NCBI GenBank assembly: GCA_965649825.1 | Contig: OZ287708.1 | Location: 124,001-188,000, forward strand | DNA from: Penicillus capitatus | Taxonomy: Eukaryota > Chlorophyta | DNA: 64,000 bases | Reading direction: 5' to 3' | Part shown: piece after piece, positions 46,183 to 58,130 of the stretch | Layout of the letters: each line of letters starts with the position of its first letter | Numbering within the stretch: position 1 is the stretch's first letter | The notes under the pieces: model-generated | The model's database searches: none | What the model saw: only the letters and a program-made list of their open reading frames with translations | Told to the model about the DNA's origin: nothing | Translations under genes and position numbers: made by a program

Positions 46183-49100
46183 ATGGAGTAAGTCGACGGA
46201 GCCAAGCGTCTGCAGAGATTTGTCCGTCTGTAGTCCTTTGCATGTGAGATGCGTGGACCGCCATGACTGTTGGGTTGCTCTCCCGGCCAGTGTTGCTCAT
46301 CAGATTGTATCGGCTCATGATTCCGAGCCCTTTCCTTTTGTTCTCAATCTCTGCAGCGTCGGACTCGTCAAACGCATAGGACTGGTGTGCTGGACAGGAG
46401 ATATCATCCATACGCACGATACTCTGGAGCTATCCACCAGTCTCGCTGCAGTGCTGGAATTGGAGGATGACCAAGCCATCACCATTCAAGCACGCCACCC
46501 CCTTGTCCAAAAACAGCACTTCTGAGGGTCATGATGTGATAGATGGTGCGCAAGGTCGCCGCGGCTGAAAAGGTGACGTTGCAATGTGTCACTCCATTTG
46601 ACTATGAATTGCTTCGCCTTGAGCATGAGTATTTTGAAGATTCTATTCTAACACAGGGAGCTGTTGTTGTGATTCAGCAACTGCTTCCTGTGTGGCTTCG
46701 ACAGCAGTCTACACCGATTCATTTAAAACCATTGAACATCGTCCCTGCCACTGTGCCCTTTGCTCTGATGACGGTGAACACAGAACTGGAGATCGAGATC
46801 TGTCCAGGAGTGATCGGAACCGTCGGACCACAGAAGGATGCACAGGGACACGACCGTCTGCCGTCCGAAATTATGGAAGCACCTTCGGACAGCGAATACC
46901 TGTCGCCTAATGGTTCATCGACGACGAATGGCTACCGCACACCTTTTGCACAATCGCAGGAAGGTGATGCGATCTCTCTCCTGAGTTGCTCGCGATGGGA
47001 TGATCTGTGCAGGAAGTCAGGGATCTTCGCAGAAGATGAAGAGGAAGCCATGTGAACTGCGACTGCAACGGAACACGAAGGAGGTGGATCTGTTGCTCAG
47101 AGCAACCGTCAAGCTGGATGTCCGCTGCGATCGGCATCTGGAGTTTATGGAACCGCTATGCGAAATGAGATCGTTACTGTACGACACTTGGTTTGCAGAG
47201 GGACTCCGTATCTCAACGCCCATCACTACAGTGCTTCTGTTGGAGTCCTCTGCAGCTGCGCAACTGGAATGCGGAGTCGGTGATTTTGTGATCGTTTCGA
47301 AGAAGAAAATGAGCAGCAGCAACTCTTCGATGTCTTCGGATATGACCGTGTTGAGAGTTTTCTTTCATGCTGCAGTTGCAAACGGACATTGTATGATGAG
47401 CGAAGAAGTCGCATCGCAGATCGGTGCATCGTATTGTTCCAGAATCTTTGTCACGAAGGCATTGCCCGGAAGGATGTTGAAATCGGAGCTCGTCCATATC
47501 ACTATTCAACCAGTCCATCCTCAACTGTCTCGACCCACTGAAGAGTTTTCCATCAAAGATTCGTCTACGGATGAGAGCGAAGACGAGCATACCGAAACAG
47601 GAGCTGCCTATCTGAAGAGTGTGCTTTCACCGTTGATGAATGTCGAGATCTTTACGAAGCCACAGGGCAAAACGGATGATCCATCGCACAGCTCCTATAT
47701 CAAGCAGACGGCACAAAAGGCAGTAGAGTACTGCTCGAAGATTGCCCCCGCTGCCATCGAGAGTGTGATGGAGCGGCTTCCAGTGTTCAAACGGATAGCC
47801 AGTGAGGAAGCCGAAGACACAAAGAGACTGGAGGTCTTTCTGAAAGCTCTGGTAGCGTGTTGGGTCGAAGCTCAACTTGAAGGATCGTGGAATGCCGATG
47901 CACTCTTCCGTCATCAAAGCAGTGACGATCGACATCTGTCTGATCACCATGGGCATCCTCAACACTTTGAGCACTTCTGCTTCTCGCCCAAATGCCTTTT
48001 GCATTTCACTGTCGAAGGAAAGGGAGAGAAGAGCACAAAGATGATGTTCAGTTTCAATCATGGGGAGAATGGGATCCTGAGTGAGGGTGCACTCATGTCG
48101 AAAATGGATGTTTGGTATGCGATGCGGCGAAATCACTGTTCGACCAGTATTGCTCCCGTGAGACGTTTGCCAATGGAGGCGCCCGAAACGATGCCGTCAA
48201 CCTTTTTAAATCATCGGATGCCTCCCTGGCTCGAGACACTGTTAGTTGAATGCACTCAGTTCCTGAAGCCTGCGCTCGATCTCAAGGATCGAGATGGCTC
48301 TGTCAGAGGAATGACGGTGGGTGTCATGCTCTCCGGGACCAAAGAGAGCGGCAAGACCAGTTTTGCCAGTGGTGTTTGTCAGAAGCTCGTGGAAGATTCC
48401 CGGTTTCTGGCCCACGTCACCTACATTCCCTGTCGTTCTTTATGGTCTGTCATGAAACAGAGCTTCAACAAATTCTCGAAGTGTGAAGCAAAGATCTTCC
48501 AGCGTGTCCAAGAGGCCCTCGTTGCATCTCCCAGTATTCTTGTGTTTGATGATCTGGACAGCTGGTGTGCAGCAGCAGAAGATGGCATGTCACTTTTCAC
48601 CATCAATTCTGTCAGAAAACGAGCAGTGATGATGATTCGAGACATTGTGGAACGCGTCCGTGCCACAGGTATGCCTCCTCCCAACGCACAGATTCAGGGT
48701 GTCTGCAGAGATGATCCTGTGCAGGAGCTCCAGTTGCCTTTCTCGCGACATGCACAAGTCTCAAGGATGTGGATGAGTCTCTCTGCCAGGCTGGATTCTT
48801 TGATTGCCATTTGCAGATGCCAGACCTCACATCTCCTATTCGCGCCGAAATGATGCAATATCTCTTTCATCAAAACAAAGTCGAGCTACATCCAAAGGCC
48901 CTTCAGGTGAGCTCTCGCCTACAGCTCGCTGTTCATTTGAGGAATGCACTCGTGTACTAGGGGATGTCTCAATGGGATGCTGGGTTTGAGTATGCCGATC
49001 TGGAACGTCTTGTCAGTCGGGCACTGCATTCGCATGTACGCAGCGCCGATCGAGATGACACCGTTATCACAGAGAAAGACATCGAAACGGCGTTGGATAC

Positions 49101-50150
49101 TTTCAAACCCGCTGCTCAATGGAAGGCATCCAATGAAGAAGGCAAGACAACCTGGCATTCCTTGGATACCCATAGATCACATGTGACCTGTTGCACAGAG
49201 CACATAACGAAGTCGAAGGGGTTGGAAGATGTTGGGGGCATGCAGGAAGTGAAAGCGATGCTGCGGGACTGCGTTGAACTTCCCATCAAGCATCCGGAGC
49301 TCATGAAACAATGTCCTCTGCGATTGATGTCCAATGTCTTGCTCTATGGACCACCAGGTTACCCACCATCTTCTTCTCTCTTCCAATCTTGCAGGATGAT
49401 ACAGGAAGTGGCAAGACTTTTATTGTGGATGCTCTGAAGGTGTCTCTCGGAGTGCGGTTAGTCAGTGTAAAGGGCCCTGAGCTGCTGGACAAATATATTG
49501 GTCAAAGTGAAGCGGCTGTGAGGTCAACATTCAAGACGGCTGTCGAAGCGGCGCCCTGTATTCTCTTTTTTGATGAGTTCGAAGCTCTCGGTCGTCATCG
49601 AGGCAATCACAAATCGCATGCCTCTGATCGAGTGGTCAACCAATTGCTGACAGAGATGGATGGTGTTGAGGGATTGTCGGGCGTCTGTGTCATTGCCGCC
49701 ACATCTCGTCCGGATCTCATTGACAAGGCACTCCTGCGCCCAGGCCGCCTGGATCGACACGTTTTCTGCGATTTTCCCACTCTCCATGACCGTCTGGAGA
49801 TTTTGAAAATCGAGGCGAGAAAGCAGGAGCTGCATCCATCCATCGACCTTTCTCGAATGGCATCGGAGACAGAGGGGTACTCTGGAGCCGATCTGGCCTC
49901 CATTGTCTCTGAGGCACATCTTCGTGCCGTCAGCCAGTATGTCAAGACCCATCCAGATCCAACCAATCCGCCCACCTCCATCGCCATCTCGGCAGAAGAT
50001 GTGGACTACGCTATGGAACATTCACACCCATCACTCACCGACAGTGACAGGCTACTGTTAGAGAGAATCTACTCAAGTTTTTCAGGAGGAAAAGTCTGCA
50101 AGGCCAAGGCTTCTCCTGAAAACGAAGAAAGACAACTTACGTTTGCCTGA
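46183..50150 (+). CDS. PEX1: PEX1, peroxisomal AAA+ ATPase
   Basis: The first coding exon is just ATGGA, followed by a 46-nt-class intron (GTAAGT at 46,188). Then comes the N-terminal double-psi barrel (LHVRCVDRHDCWVALPASVA .. and FDYELLRLEHEYFEDSIL .. LPVWLRQQSTPIHL), matching human PEX1 in order. The D1 ring has GTKESGKT and ILVFDDLD. The D2 ring has GGMQEVKAMLRDCVELP, GPPGSGKT, VKGPELLDKYIGQSE, ILFFDEFE and LLRPGRLD, and the tail is RQLTFA. PEX1 with PEX6 pulls the receptor PEX5 out of the peroxisome membrane. The D2 Walker A is split by a 47-nt intron between GPPG and SGKT. D1 keeps its Lys, unlike many PEX1 D1 rings that are degenerate. Confidence 0.92.
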
Positions 50151-50479
50151 TGTGACATCTGTTGTGGGGTAGTTTGAATGGAGGCTGTATACCGTATTGA
50201 TTTTGTGTTTTTCTATTTTTTGCATGATACATTGTCTATAGGGGTTTCGTTAAGGGCGATTCAAACACGACTTCATCGTCGACTTGACTGTGTTTTATTG
50301 TACAGATCGTCGCAAGTCATTGCCGAAAATAAGATCCATATTCTGATTGGCATAGGACACCAGATTCAGGGTTCCTGTGATTTCTCGCTTCATCAAGTGG
50401 TTAACCTGTATCGAAACATGTGTAAGGGCCGAATCCTGTTATCTATGTTTGGACAGACTTCTTTGCAAATCCACAGATT
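50151..50479. other. Convergent 3' region between PEX1 and Cpn20
   Basis: 330 bp between two facing stop codons. Only frames shadowing the region are present; no RNA gene or repeat seen. A/T-rich, as expected for two 3' UTRs. Confidence 0.5.
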
Positions 50480-51461
50480 TTAAGCCTTGCACAGAATGTC
50501 CGGTTCTCGAAGAACAACGTATTGCTCTCCTGTTGTCGTCTCCATCTTCTCGCCTGCATACTTAAAGTACAGGATCTTGTCGCCTGCTTTTACCTGTGAA
50601 AACGCGTCACGCTTAGAAAGAGGGACATGTTTGGCGATGGAGATGCATGCCTTTGGCTCTTCGACAGAACCGTCTTCTTTGCGTTTGCCAGGACCTGTTC
50701 GGACGACCGATCCACTCAAAGGCTTTTCTTTGGCACTCTCTGGCAGCATGACACCGCCAGATGTCACATCACTGGCGGCGTCGACCTAAACAGCCATTCA
50801 ACATAGCGTGGAATCTCATTCTTTTTCTCACACCTTAATCAACACACGGTCACTCATTGGCTTCAACTTTGGCACATCATCTGCAGTCGGGTCTAATACC
50901 ACATGATGAAAATCACGTACGTATGACAAACACTAGATACACTTACTGGCTGTCGGCATCACGCCGATTACTTCATCCTCCTTGATCAACAGATAATCTT
51001 CCTGATTGAATGTCACTTCTGTGTAGGCAAATCCGAATTTGCTGTAGACCACCTAGAATGGCAAGAGTGGATAGGTTTCTTGGAATAACGTGCTCGAACG
51101 CTGTCTCCCTTCTTCAATGTGAAATCGTATGTGTCCTCTTCGCCGATGCGACCGTCTCCGACATCGATCACTGTCCCACTCGTTGGTTTTCGTGTGGCGC
51201 TCTCGGGAAGCAAGATCCCGCCGAGCGACTTCACCTCTTCCTGCGCGCACTTGATAAAAACGATATCGCCCTTTGGCGCAACCTTCACATCATAGATAAC
51301 GCAGGGCACGGCATCAGAAAATCCCTAACCTTCTTGTAGGTATCCGGGATCTGAAGTCCGACCTTGGCCACAATGTTCTTCGTTCGGAGACGCGCGTGTC
51401 GCGTCGCTAAACACCGCCGCGGAACTCTCGCTGCTTTTGTGGAGATTGCTCGCATCGTCAT
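50480..51461 (-). CDS. Plastid Cpn20 co-chaperonin (two tandem GroES domains)
   Basis: From ATG 51461 (MTMRAISTKAARVPRRCLA), a basic, Ser/Thr-containing leader of about 40 residues. The first Cpn10 domain follows (VAPKGDIVFIKCAQEE, SLGGILLPESA, GTVIDVGDG), then a second one (VTSGGVMLPESAKEKPLSGS, FSQVKAGDKILYFKYAGEKM), ending YVVLREPDILCKA. Introns are short, for example the one starting GTTAGG just before VAPKG. Tandem-domain Cpn20 is the plastid co-chaperonin of land plants, algae and apicomplexans; mitochondrial Cpn10 has one domain. The leader looks like a transit peptide, and I see no hydrophobic signal sequence ahead of it. Confidence 0.9.
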
Positions 51462-51521
51462 GAGGTCCTTTTCTATGAGTCGCCTCGTTGCGGATACCAG
51501 TGTCGTACTCGGGTCGCAAAT
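51462..51521. promoter_or_regulatory. 60-bp divergent promoter of two plastid genes
   Basis: Only 60 bp between the start codons of Cpn20 and the PNPOx-DUF2470 gene, both predicted to act in the plastid. No TATA-like word. A shared control region is likely; inferred from spacing. Confidence 0.45.
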
Positions 51522-52793
51522 ATGACGACGATGCCGTCTTGCTTCACGGGCCACCTTCGACCGAGGTTTCTATCGGTTCGCCGACCGGCTGCTGATGGCC
51601 GACGACGACGTGCGTCACGAAAGAGACGTTGTGAACGTGCGGCTGCTGTCCACAAGGACAAAGAGACCGAGCCACAGAAACTACTGACGGCGGAGATTGG
51701 CAAAGGCCAGCAGCTGGAGATTCCTCAGCCTGATGTGACGGCTGAAAAACAGCTAGAGAGCGAGGAGCGTTCGGTTAAGTACTCGGGACTCAAAGGCAAT
51801 CCACTATCGTGTGGCGTCAACACAGCGACCGGAAACTATGAACTCCCATCTCCAGCTGTCGCCGCTCGCAACCTCGTGACTTCTCTCCGTTAGCATACCG
51901 TTGCACGAAACCCCCTTTCTTTTGCAGGTGGAGCAGGTTCGACTTGCGCATCTCTGCACCGTCATGTCAAACAAGCACCACCGCCGAGCTGGGTAAGAAA
52001 GCGATGTGATGGACGGGCAGGTGATGGGTTAAAGTGATGTGACAGGTATCCTTTTGGCGCTTTGGTCGATTTTGTGTGTGACGGCTCGGGGTTTCCCATC
52101 ATTCGTCTGTCATCCTTAGCCGTCCCCACGCGAAATGTTATGGAAAACCCGCACAGTTCGATTGTGGCACAGATGCCTGGATGGTCTGGACTGTCCAACA
52201 CACGACTCACTCTTTTCGGAGACGTTTATCGACTCCCTCCCGAAATGGAAGACGTTGCAAAAGAAGTCTGACCTCTCATACTTCTCTTAACCGTCATCTC
52301 ACTCTTTCTCAGCTGTTCGTGAGACAGGAGAGTCAAGAAGCCGATATTCTCACCGGGAATGCCCTCTACTTTAGAATGCATGATATCAAGGACGTCTATT
52401 TTGTCGGCGGCTTCGGGACAGTTCAGTGGATCGATGTGGAAGAGTACACAGAAGCTCAACCTGATGCGATTGTCACAGCCTGTACTTCGGCTGAACTACA
52501 GGTCACACTTTCCGTTCTTCTCACACATTGTCAGCACGGCTTTATATACTAGGCCTTGAATCTCAAGTTCGCGGACGATTTGCGTCGCGTCTTGAGTCGA
52601 AGGAGTCCAGTACATGAAGTCGAGATCATTTCTGTCGATGCCGTCGGCGCCGATCTCCGAACCAAAACGCGCGGCGATTGCGGCGTCGTGCGCATTGGGT
52701 TTCGCCAAAGAGTCTCGACGATCGATCAGACCAAAGCGGCATTCACCGACATCATCGCCGATTTCCAGACGCAACGCAAGAGACAAACCTAAA
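51522..52793 (+). CDS. PNPOx-like/DUF2470 protein, probably plastid heme or tetrapyrrole related
   Basis: ATG 51522 starts a long Arg-rich leader (FLSVRRPAADGRRRRASRKR) and a K/E linker. The flavin-binding split barrel follows: ARNLVEQVRLAHLCT.. then YPFGALVDFVCDGSGFPII, LSSLAVPTRNVMENPHSSI, TRLTLFGDVYRLPPEM, YFVGGFG. After introns the C-terminal DUF2470 follows (LNLKFADDLRRVL .. VHEVEIISVDAVGADLRTKT .. VVRIGF). This two-domain layout is that of plant plastid proteins related to HugZ, including the glutamyl-tRNA reductase-binding protein. Whether it binds heme or GluTR cannot be said. Some joins (near 51,890-51,960 and 52,270-52,310) are inferred from frame continuity. Confidence 0.75.
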
Positions 52794-52850
52794 TGATGAC
52801 TTGTCGACAAACGATGTACACGATAACCGATACGACACGCACGCTTTACG

Positions 52851-54076
52851 ATGAACGATGCGTTGACTGTCGTGTCAAAGAACCACGACCAAGCAGGACT
52901 GGCAACACGCTTTCGTATAGAACAGTCAAAAACGGCGACCGTCGACATCTTCGATGCCCCGGATCTTACACTTGAGAGATTTCGCTCAGACTATGTCGTA
53001 CGTCGATGCCTCGGCGTTATGCGAAAAACAGACTAAGCGAGTGGACATTCTCGACAGGATCGAAATCTGCCAGTCGTGGTGAGAGGGGCGCTAACAGATG
53101 CATGGAAATGCATAGAGGCATGGAATGCTGAGTATCTGAAGGACCTCGTTGGACATGTCGAACTGCCAGTTCGCACCAATCCTCTGCCGGATGGCACTTT
53201 CGGTCACACTTTCCCAGATTGCCACTCTTAACGGCGTTGTCTGACAGGCGAGGTTGACAGGTTGGACAATGATCAGATATCCCTCTACGATTTTCAACTG
53301 CTGCGATTCCACGATTTCTTGGATCAGCTGGAAAGCACATCTCCGCTTTATTATCCAGCTAGGTGAAGCGTGTCGATCACACTTTTTGATGTGACCGGTC
53401 GAACGTTTGCGATGATGTATAGAGTGGAGCTCTGTCAAGAGCTTCCTGAACTCGTTCCAGACGTGCCTTCATTTTATGATCTTTGTTGGAGAATTGCCTT
53501 TGGACGTCCATACAAGAGTGGTACCATTGCTTATTTCGGACCTGGTGGACAGACGACCCCTCTGCATTACGACACCCTGGAGAACCTCACTTTTATGGTC
53601 ACACTTTTATCACACTTCCTGAGCGATGAGCTTCGATGCTGTAGATTGCAGGAAACAAGACTTTTCAGATGTATCCCCCTTCGACCAGCCATTTGTTGCG
53701 ACCGGCTCCCCGAAGCATTGGCACACACTACAGTCTAATGAGCCCCACAAATGCTGAAGCGACAGGGATGGGATGCCGTGTGACGTTGCATGAGGGTGAT
53801 ATGTTGTATTTACCAAACTGCTGGTGGCATAGCGTCCACGGCGGCGATGGCTTCAACATTAGCTTGAATTACTGGTTTTGCCAGCATCCAAAGAAAGAAG
53901 ACCACAATGCTTACGCTTCTTACCTTCAATCGACATTTGAAAAGACCCTCACGCAGCTTCGGTCCATGCAGTTGCCACAGAGTGTATTAGATGAAGCTCA
54001 ACGAGATGCGGTATCCATGATCGAGCAAAAAATAGATCATCGAAAACAGTTCGATTGGGACACGTCGTCTGCTTAG
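52851..54076 (+). CDS. JmjC/cupin_8 Fe(II)-2-oxoglutarate dioxygenase
   Basis: ATG 52851. IFDAPDLTLERFRSDYV is joined by a 62-nt intron (GTACGT .. CTCGACAG) to DRNLPVVVRGALTDAW, the standard N-terminal motif of JMJD5/HSPBAP1-type JmjC proteins. Later exons give YDFQLLRFHDFLDQL, GTIAYFGPGGQTTPLHYD (His and Asp of the HxD iron site), IAGNKTFQMYPP, and EGDMLYLPNCWWHSVHGG with the distal His, then SLNYWF and a helical C terminus. All three metal ligands are present. Substrate is unknown: members hydroxylate proteins or RNA or demethylate lysine, and this one lacks extra chromatin-reader domains. Confidence 0.87.
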
Positions 54077-54194
54077 AGAGAAAAATACAAGTGTGTACAG
54101 CAGGGCTACGCTGAGAAGCCAGTCGTCGGTGGCTGTTTCTCGCTTGACAGGGATGGAGCTGCACACTCCGCTTTCTTCTGTAGAATGTACTCCT

Positions 54195-54716
54195 TCACTT
54201 CTTGCCATCTGTCAGACATTTATGTATGAGAAGATTGATGCGAGAATAAAAGTGTGACCTGTCTAGTGAACGCATCTCAATCTTGTCTCCGTTCTTTAAA
54301 GTGATAACCATATCTCCCCAGACGCCCACTCCTCTGCCAATGGCTACCACTTTCTGAACTTGGCTGTAGGCAACATCGGTCTGTTTATTGTCCCAAGGGG
54401 CTACGGTGGCAACACTAATGCGTTTATCTGTGAATTTGTATCGAACAAAAGACTTCCGCGCGATCGCCGCGACGGTCAGAGGGAGCCACAAGATCGTCAC
54501 GCCCAGCAGCAGATTGATGATGAGGTCTCCAGTGTGAGGACTGCCTTCGTAATAGACAGTCTCTTTGGTATAGTCCACCTCTTCTTCCTCACGACTCACT
54601 CCTGTCATGCGAGGATCAGTGGCAGAATGCGAATGGCATGCATCTGTACGTTGTTTCTCTTTCTTTTTGCCTTCTCCATAAGGCGTCTCGCCTTTTGCCT
54701 TTTTCAGATCTAACAA
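54195..54716 (-). CDS. bPH2 (DUF304)-like membrane protein, probably organellar
   Basis: The C-terminal 120 residues fit the bacterial-type PH domain: two hydrophobic segments (TGDLIINLLLGVTILWLP), then YKFTDKRISVATVAP, AYSQVQKVVAIGRGVGVWGDMVITLKNG and a final helix. Ahead lies a charged linker (KGETPYGEGKKKEKQ). Homologues in plants are plastid proteins; targeting here is not shown. The acidic ESEIDEEEAFEKR upstream (to about 54,760) belongs to the same frame, and a GTAACG intron probably connects it to a 5' exon near 54,850. The true start is unresolved. Confidence 0.6.
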   Translation of the reverse strand: MLDLKKAKGETPYGEGKKKEKQRTDACHSHSATDPRMTGVSREEEEVDYTKETVYYEGSPHTGDLIINLLLGVTILWLPLTVAAIARKSFVRYKFTDKRISVATVAPWDNKQTDVAYSQVQKVVAIGRGVGVWGDMVITLKNGDKIEMRSLDRSHFYSRINLLIHKCLTDGKK

Positions 54717-55429
54717 CCGTTTCTCAAATGCCTCTTCCTCATCGATCTCACTCTCTTTACACGGATCGAATGTATTGGTGGTGGTTCAGGAATGAAATGA
54801 CGTTACCCTGAGCACGAACAGTGAGCTGGCGTAATGGCGCATACGTCGCACGTCGCCGTGCGTGAACAGTCGAGAACACCACACAGCGACCGTTCGTTCC
54901 ACGAAACGATGGTGACCGTCGTGTCCACTCACAGGACGCCACTCTATGCGGGACACACTCAAGATACATCATCTCCCAATCAACGACGAAATGTGTTTCA
55001 TCAGTACAGTTGCTTCGTTCCATTCGCACAGTTTTGGGAAACCGAATGTTAAATGTAATGTCATGTGACAAATTTTCTCTTTCTGTACGCGGGAAGCCCA
55101 TGTGGATTCGGCCTTTTATCTTGCTTTCGTACCCAATCACACCTTCGGCATGGACTGCCACACACATCGTCGCGCTCAGTGTGATTTCGGCACACAAACA
55201 AATACGGTCGTCGGAGTCTTTTCGTGACAGAGCTCCCAAAGACACAAATCGCAATCAAGGACAGTACTGGGTCGACACAAAAAAGAGAATACAACAATCG
55301 ATTCATATCATCCATCATAGACCAATCGATACCCGAGTAAACAAACCATGTCTGTCTGTCTGTCTTCCGCTAGGAATGAAAAGACTGAACACTCATCCAT
55401 TATCGCTGTCTGTTCCCTGCAAAGACTTT
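54717..55429. other. 5' part of the bPH2-like gene and intergenic DNA
   Basis: 54,717-54,860 probably carries upstream exon sequence of the minus-strand bPH2-like gene. From about 54,900 to 55,429 overlapping frames are seen on both strands without domain or splice support. Confidence 0.35.
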
Positions 55430-55840
55430 TCAGTTGGTATTGAGAAGTTTGCAGAGTACAACACAAGCAGCAGCTGCCACTGCGACTGGCACTCCCAATT
55501 TGGCCAGCAGATGACCGAAGCTCTTGTGCGCTTGTTCCTCTGTGTTTTGAGGTTCTACCGCTCCGTCGACAGCGGCGGCTGTGTCGGTTTCTGCGACTTG
55601 CCCTGTCGCGTCGCCCGTTTTGTCGATCGTTTCGACGGTCTCTTCTTCAACGGACTCCACCTTTGTCGACGGATTCTTGCCTTCCGGAACACCAAACCAC
55701 TTGGCGGAGAAGTTCGTCAACACGCTCGCGTTCTTCTGTTGACTCGGACCCGACTCTTCCATCACTGCTCCTTTTTCGCTGGTTGATGATTTGCGACTGA
55801 AAAAGCCGAAAAATCCGCTGCGCTTTTCGCTCTTCGACAT
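55430..55840 (-). CDS. Hypothetical tail-anchored protein
   Basis: ATG 55840 gives MSKSEKRSGFFGFFSRKSS, then an acidic, Thr/Val/Glu-rich disordered middle (VESVEEETVETIDKTGD). It ends in a single hydrophobic C-terminal helix (LLAKLGVPVAVAAAACVVLC) followed by KLLNTN. A 19-20-residue helix at the very C terminus with a short polar end is the mark of a tail-anchored membrane protein. An in-frame upstream extension exists but lacks a better start. Family unknown. Confidence 0.5.
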   Translation of the reverse strand: MSKSEKRSGFFGFFSRKSSTSEKGAVMEESGPSQQKNASVLTNFSAKWFGVPEGKNPSTKVESVEEETVETIDKTGDATGQVAETDTAAAVDGAVEPQNTEEQAHKSFGHLLAKLGVPVAVAAAACVVLCKLLNTN

Positions 55841-56689
55841 TGCTGGGCGATGGACGTAACAAAGAAGCTCGGACACGTAAACAATGAAAAAGGCCACGTA
55901 CGTAACAACAGGCGGACGCGCGCGATCGTTAATGACACGAATGGACGCTGAAGGGGGCGACAACTTCGATTAAATGGATCATGTGCTTACGATGTATGTG
56001 ACGGATGTGACAAAAACAGCGCATCATCGTCCTCGCCGTCAACAACAGAGATCCCACCCACCACTCACCCATTCTAGTAGTCCATTACCTGCGTGGTCAT
56101 GCGTGATGGAACCTCGTTCTATGACATTCTTCCAGAGGGTGTCCCTAATAGACCCTTTGGCGCAATGATTTTTCTGATTTGCATGGAGAAAGAGAACGCG
56201 ATTGATGGTATGCACGATGTCGTTGCTGGCTTTGAGGTTGACTGTGGTGACCTCGGCACAAGGGGGCACTGGTGGCAGCTTGGCAGCTGCAGTCCCTGAC
56301 AGTTGCGTTCGTAGAGCCTCGTGGCCATCCGACACCGAAAGGAGATTGATAGATGGTGACGGGAACGGAGTGGTCGGCAAAATCGAACGGGTCGGTTCAA
56401 ATCTAAACGCCACATAGAGCACGACCGGATATCTTTGTTTAGTGTTTCTAAGAGCTTCGGTCTCTCGTAGTTTAGATGGCCTATCTGCTTTCAATGACGT
56501 CTTTCGTCTTGTCACCTCAAAGGTCTGGGACAGATCGTGCAGTCATCCAAAGACTACAGCGATTCGATCAGATGGTGTTCTTCATTATCCACGCGATACC
56601 CTTCAGTACCTCTTCTAGAATTGGTCTAATCGGCGAACGATAGACACAACGTTGCCGTTTTCATCCACCATCGTGATCTCATCTCTGCT
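55841..56689. other. Unassigned ORFs between the tail-anchored gene and block C
   Basis: The minus strand has a 158-codon frame (56,039-56,515, with NDIVHTINRVLFLHANQ). The plus strand has competing frames (GTSFYDILPEGVPNRPFGAM, 56,100-56,300). Neither gives a domain and I cannot choose. At 56,640-56,690 the minus strand reads DEITMVDENGNVVSIVRRL then stop, possibly a last exon reaching into block C. Confidence 0.3.
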
Positions 56690-56886
56690 CAAAGAGACGT
56701 TTCAAACAAACCTGATGGATCCAGTCGTACCTAAGATGGCAAATGCTGTTTCTCTTCTGTCGCGAAAAACAATCGGGATCTCGATGTAATATCAAAGGGA
56801 CATCCAGGACATCTGTTTCCTTACAGCCGCGCCCTCGTTAAACAACCGACAGACAGATACAGTGTCCATTGTTCAGTGGAACTGCC

Positions 56887-57516
56887 TCATGACAGCAGAT
56901 CTTTGCGGTGGGCGTAGTTCGATTGGTAGAACTGCTGCAGGAAAGGCGAGTCCGTCGACTTCTTGACAACGAGTTTTGGCTTTCCCATGGTATCGACATA
57001 CTCCGCCATCTGCACCGCGACAGCCATTCAATCCACTCGCTCCAATCGTTTCCCATACCAGGTGGTGTCTCTGCTTGAAGTGATTCATGATCAGCTACAG
57101 TCACACGTTCGGTCAGGTAAAGAGCGATAACTCAACGCGTGCGGTGTACCGAAAGCTCCTCGTTGCCTTTCACGAGAAGGTTGCTGATGGCCTAATGCAG
57201 ACGAGCATGACAGTGGCAGTCGTGGGCAGGGACATGTACTCGTGTGTCCTTCACGTGAGCGTGGTCTCTGATTTTCTGGGCGATCTTCTTGCGCACGACT
57301 GGTGGCGTTGCCACTTCGTCGAGCTGATACGCCTGCAGAACGTAAGGAACGCAGCGGCAGCACTGGAAGGCAAGAAGCACAGGGTGGTTGGTGTCGGGCG
57401 CGTCACGGAGAGATGCCGACCGCTCGGAAGAAATCCGTGACGCTGGCGGAGGTCGGAGAAGCGACGGCGATCGGCGTCGCGTTCTTGAGACGAGCGATGA
57501 TTTTTCCAGTGGCCAT
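56887..57516 (-). CDS. NDUFA6: NDUFA6 (complex I B14 subunit), copy in block C
   Basis: Inverted, nearly identical copy of the gene at 44,661-45,289. Same five-exon structure, all splice sites intact; ATG at 57516, TGA at 56887-56889. Within exons I see mainly a silent change (GAT for GAC in TDFFRA) and GAT for GAG late in the last exon (RKDLL for RKELL). One intron is a base longer. Both copies therefore look functional. Same role as the block B gene. Confidence 0.92.
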
Positions 57517-58130
57517 TCTCGGCGCCGACCGTAATGCAACGCCTGACGAATCTTCAAAATGCTCTACGGCAGGATGAGCATGCATCTCCTGACAGGATCA
57601 CGACTGTGGCGGCGGCTGCCGACGCGCGTCGCGCGTTCAGAGTTCGATCTTTCCCTCGTGCTCCGCCCAGTGATATATCGGTTGCTGAATAAAACGGCAC
57701 CTGGTCACGTCTGCGAGCGAGCTGTCCTAGGGGTGGAATGCGCTGCAGCTCAGTCGTCTTTCCTCACCGACCGTCCGTAGTACAGTGATAGATTAAGATG
57801 CTTGCACTGGACTACTGCTTTCTGAAGAACATGCACGGATGAAGGTACCCAGGCACAACTCGGATTAATCTGTAAGGCACAGACGCAAAGCGCAAGATGC
57901 TCAGGCGTACAGCGCGCTGCGCGGATGGATGCGTTGAGAGATCACTGACAGCAGTGAGGAGGACGATGAAACTGACGGCGGGCAGCTGCCACAGTCCAGA
58001 ACGACGCACGGCAGTGGCAAGGCAGAGTACTTGACGCGCATTCGCGCGTCGAATCCACGTCCGTCAGCTCTCTGAGCATCGTGCTCGCGCAGCTGCGTCG
58101 GAAGGGTAGGGACAGAATCCAGGACAGGCA

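Noticed and set aside
56093-56299. Plus-strand ORF (VPNRPFGAMIFLICMEK..) as a gene
   Set aside because: A longer minus-strand frame overlaps it and neither shows a domain or a consistent exon chain, so it was left unassigned.
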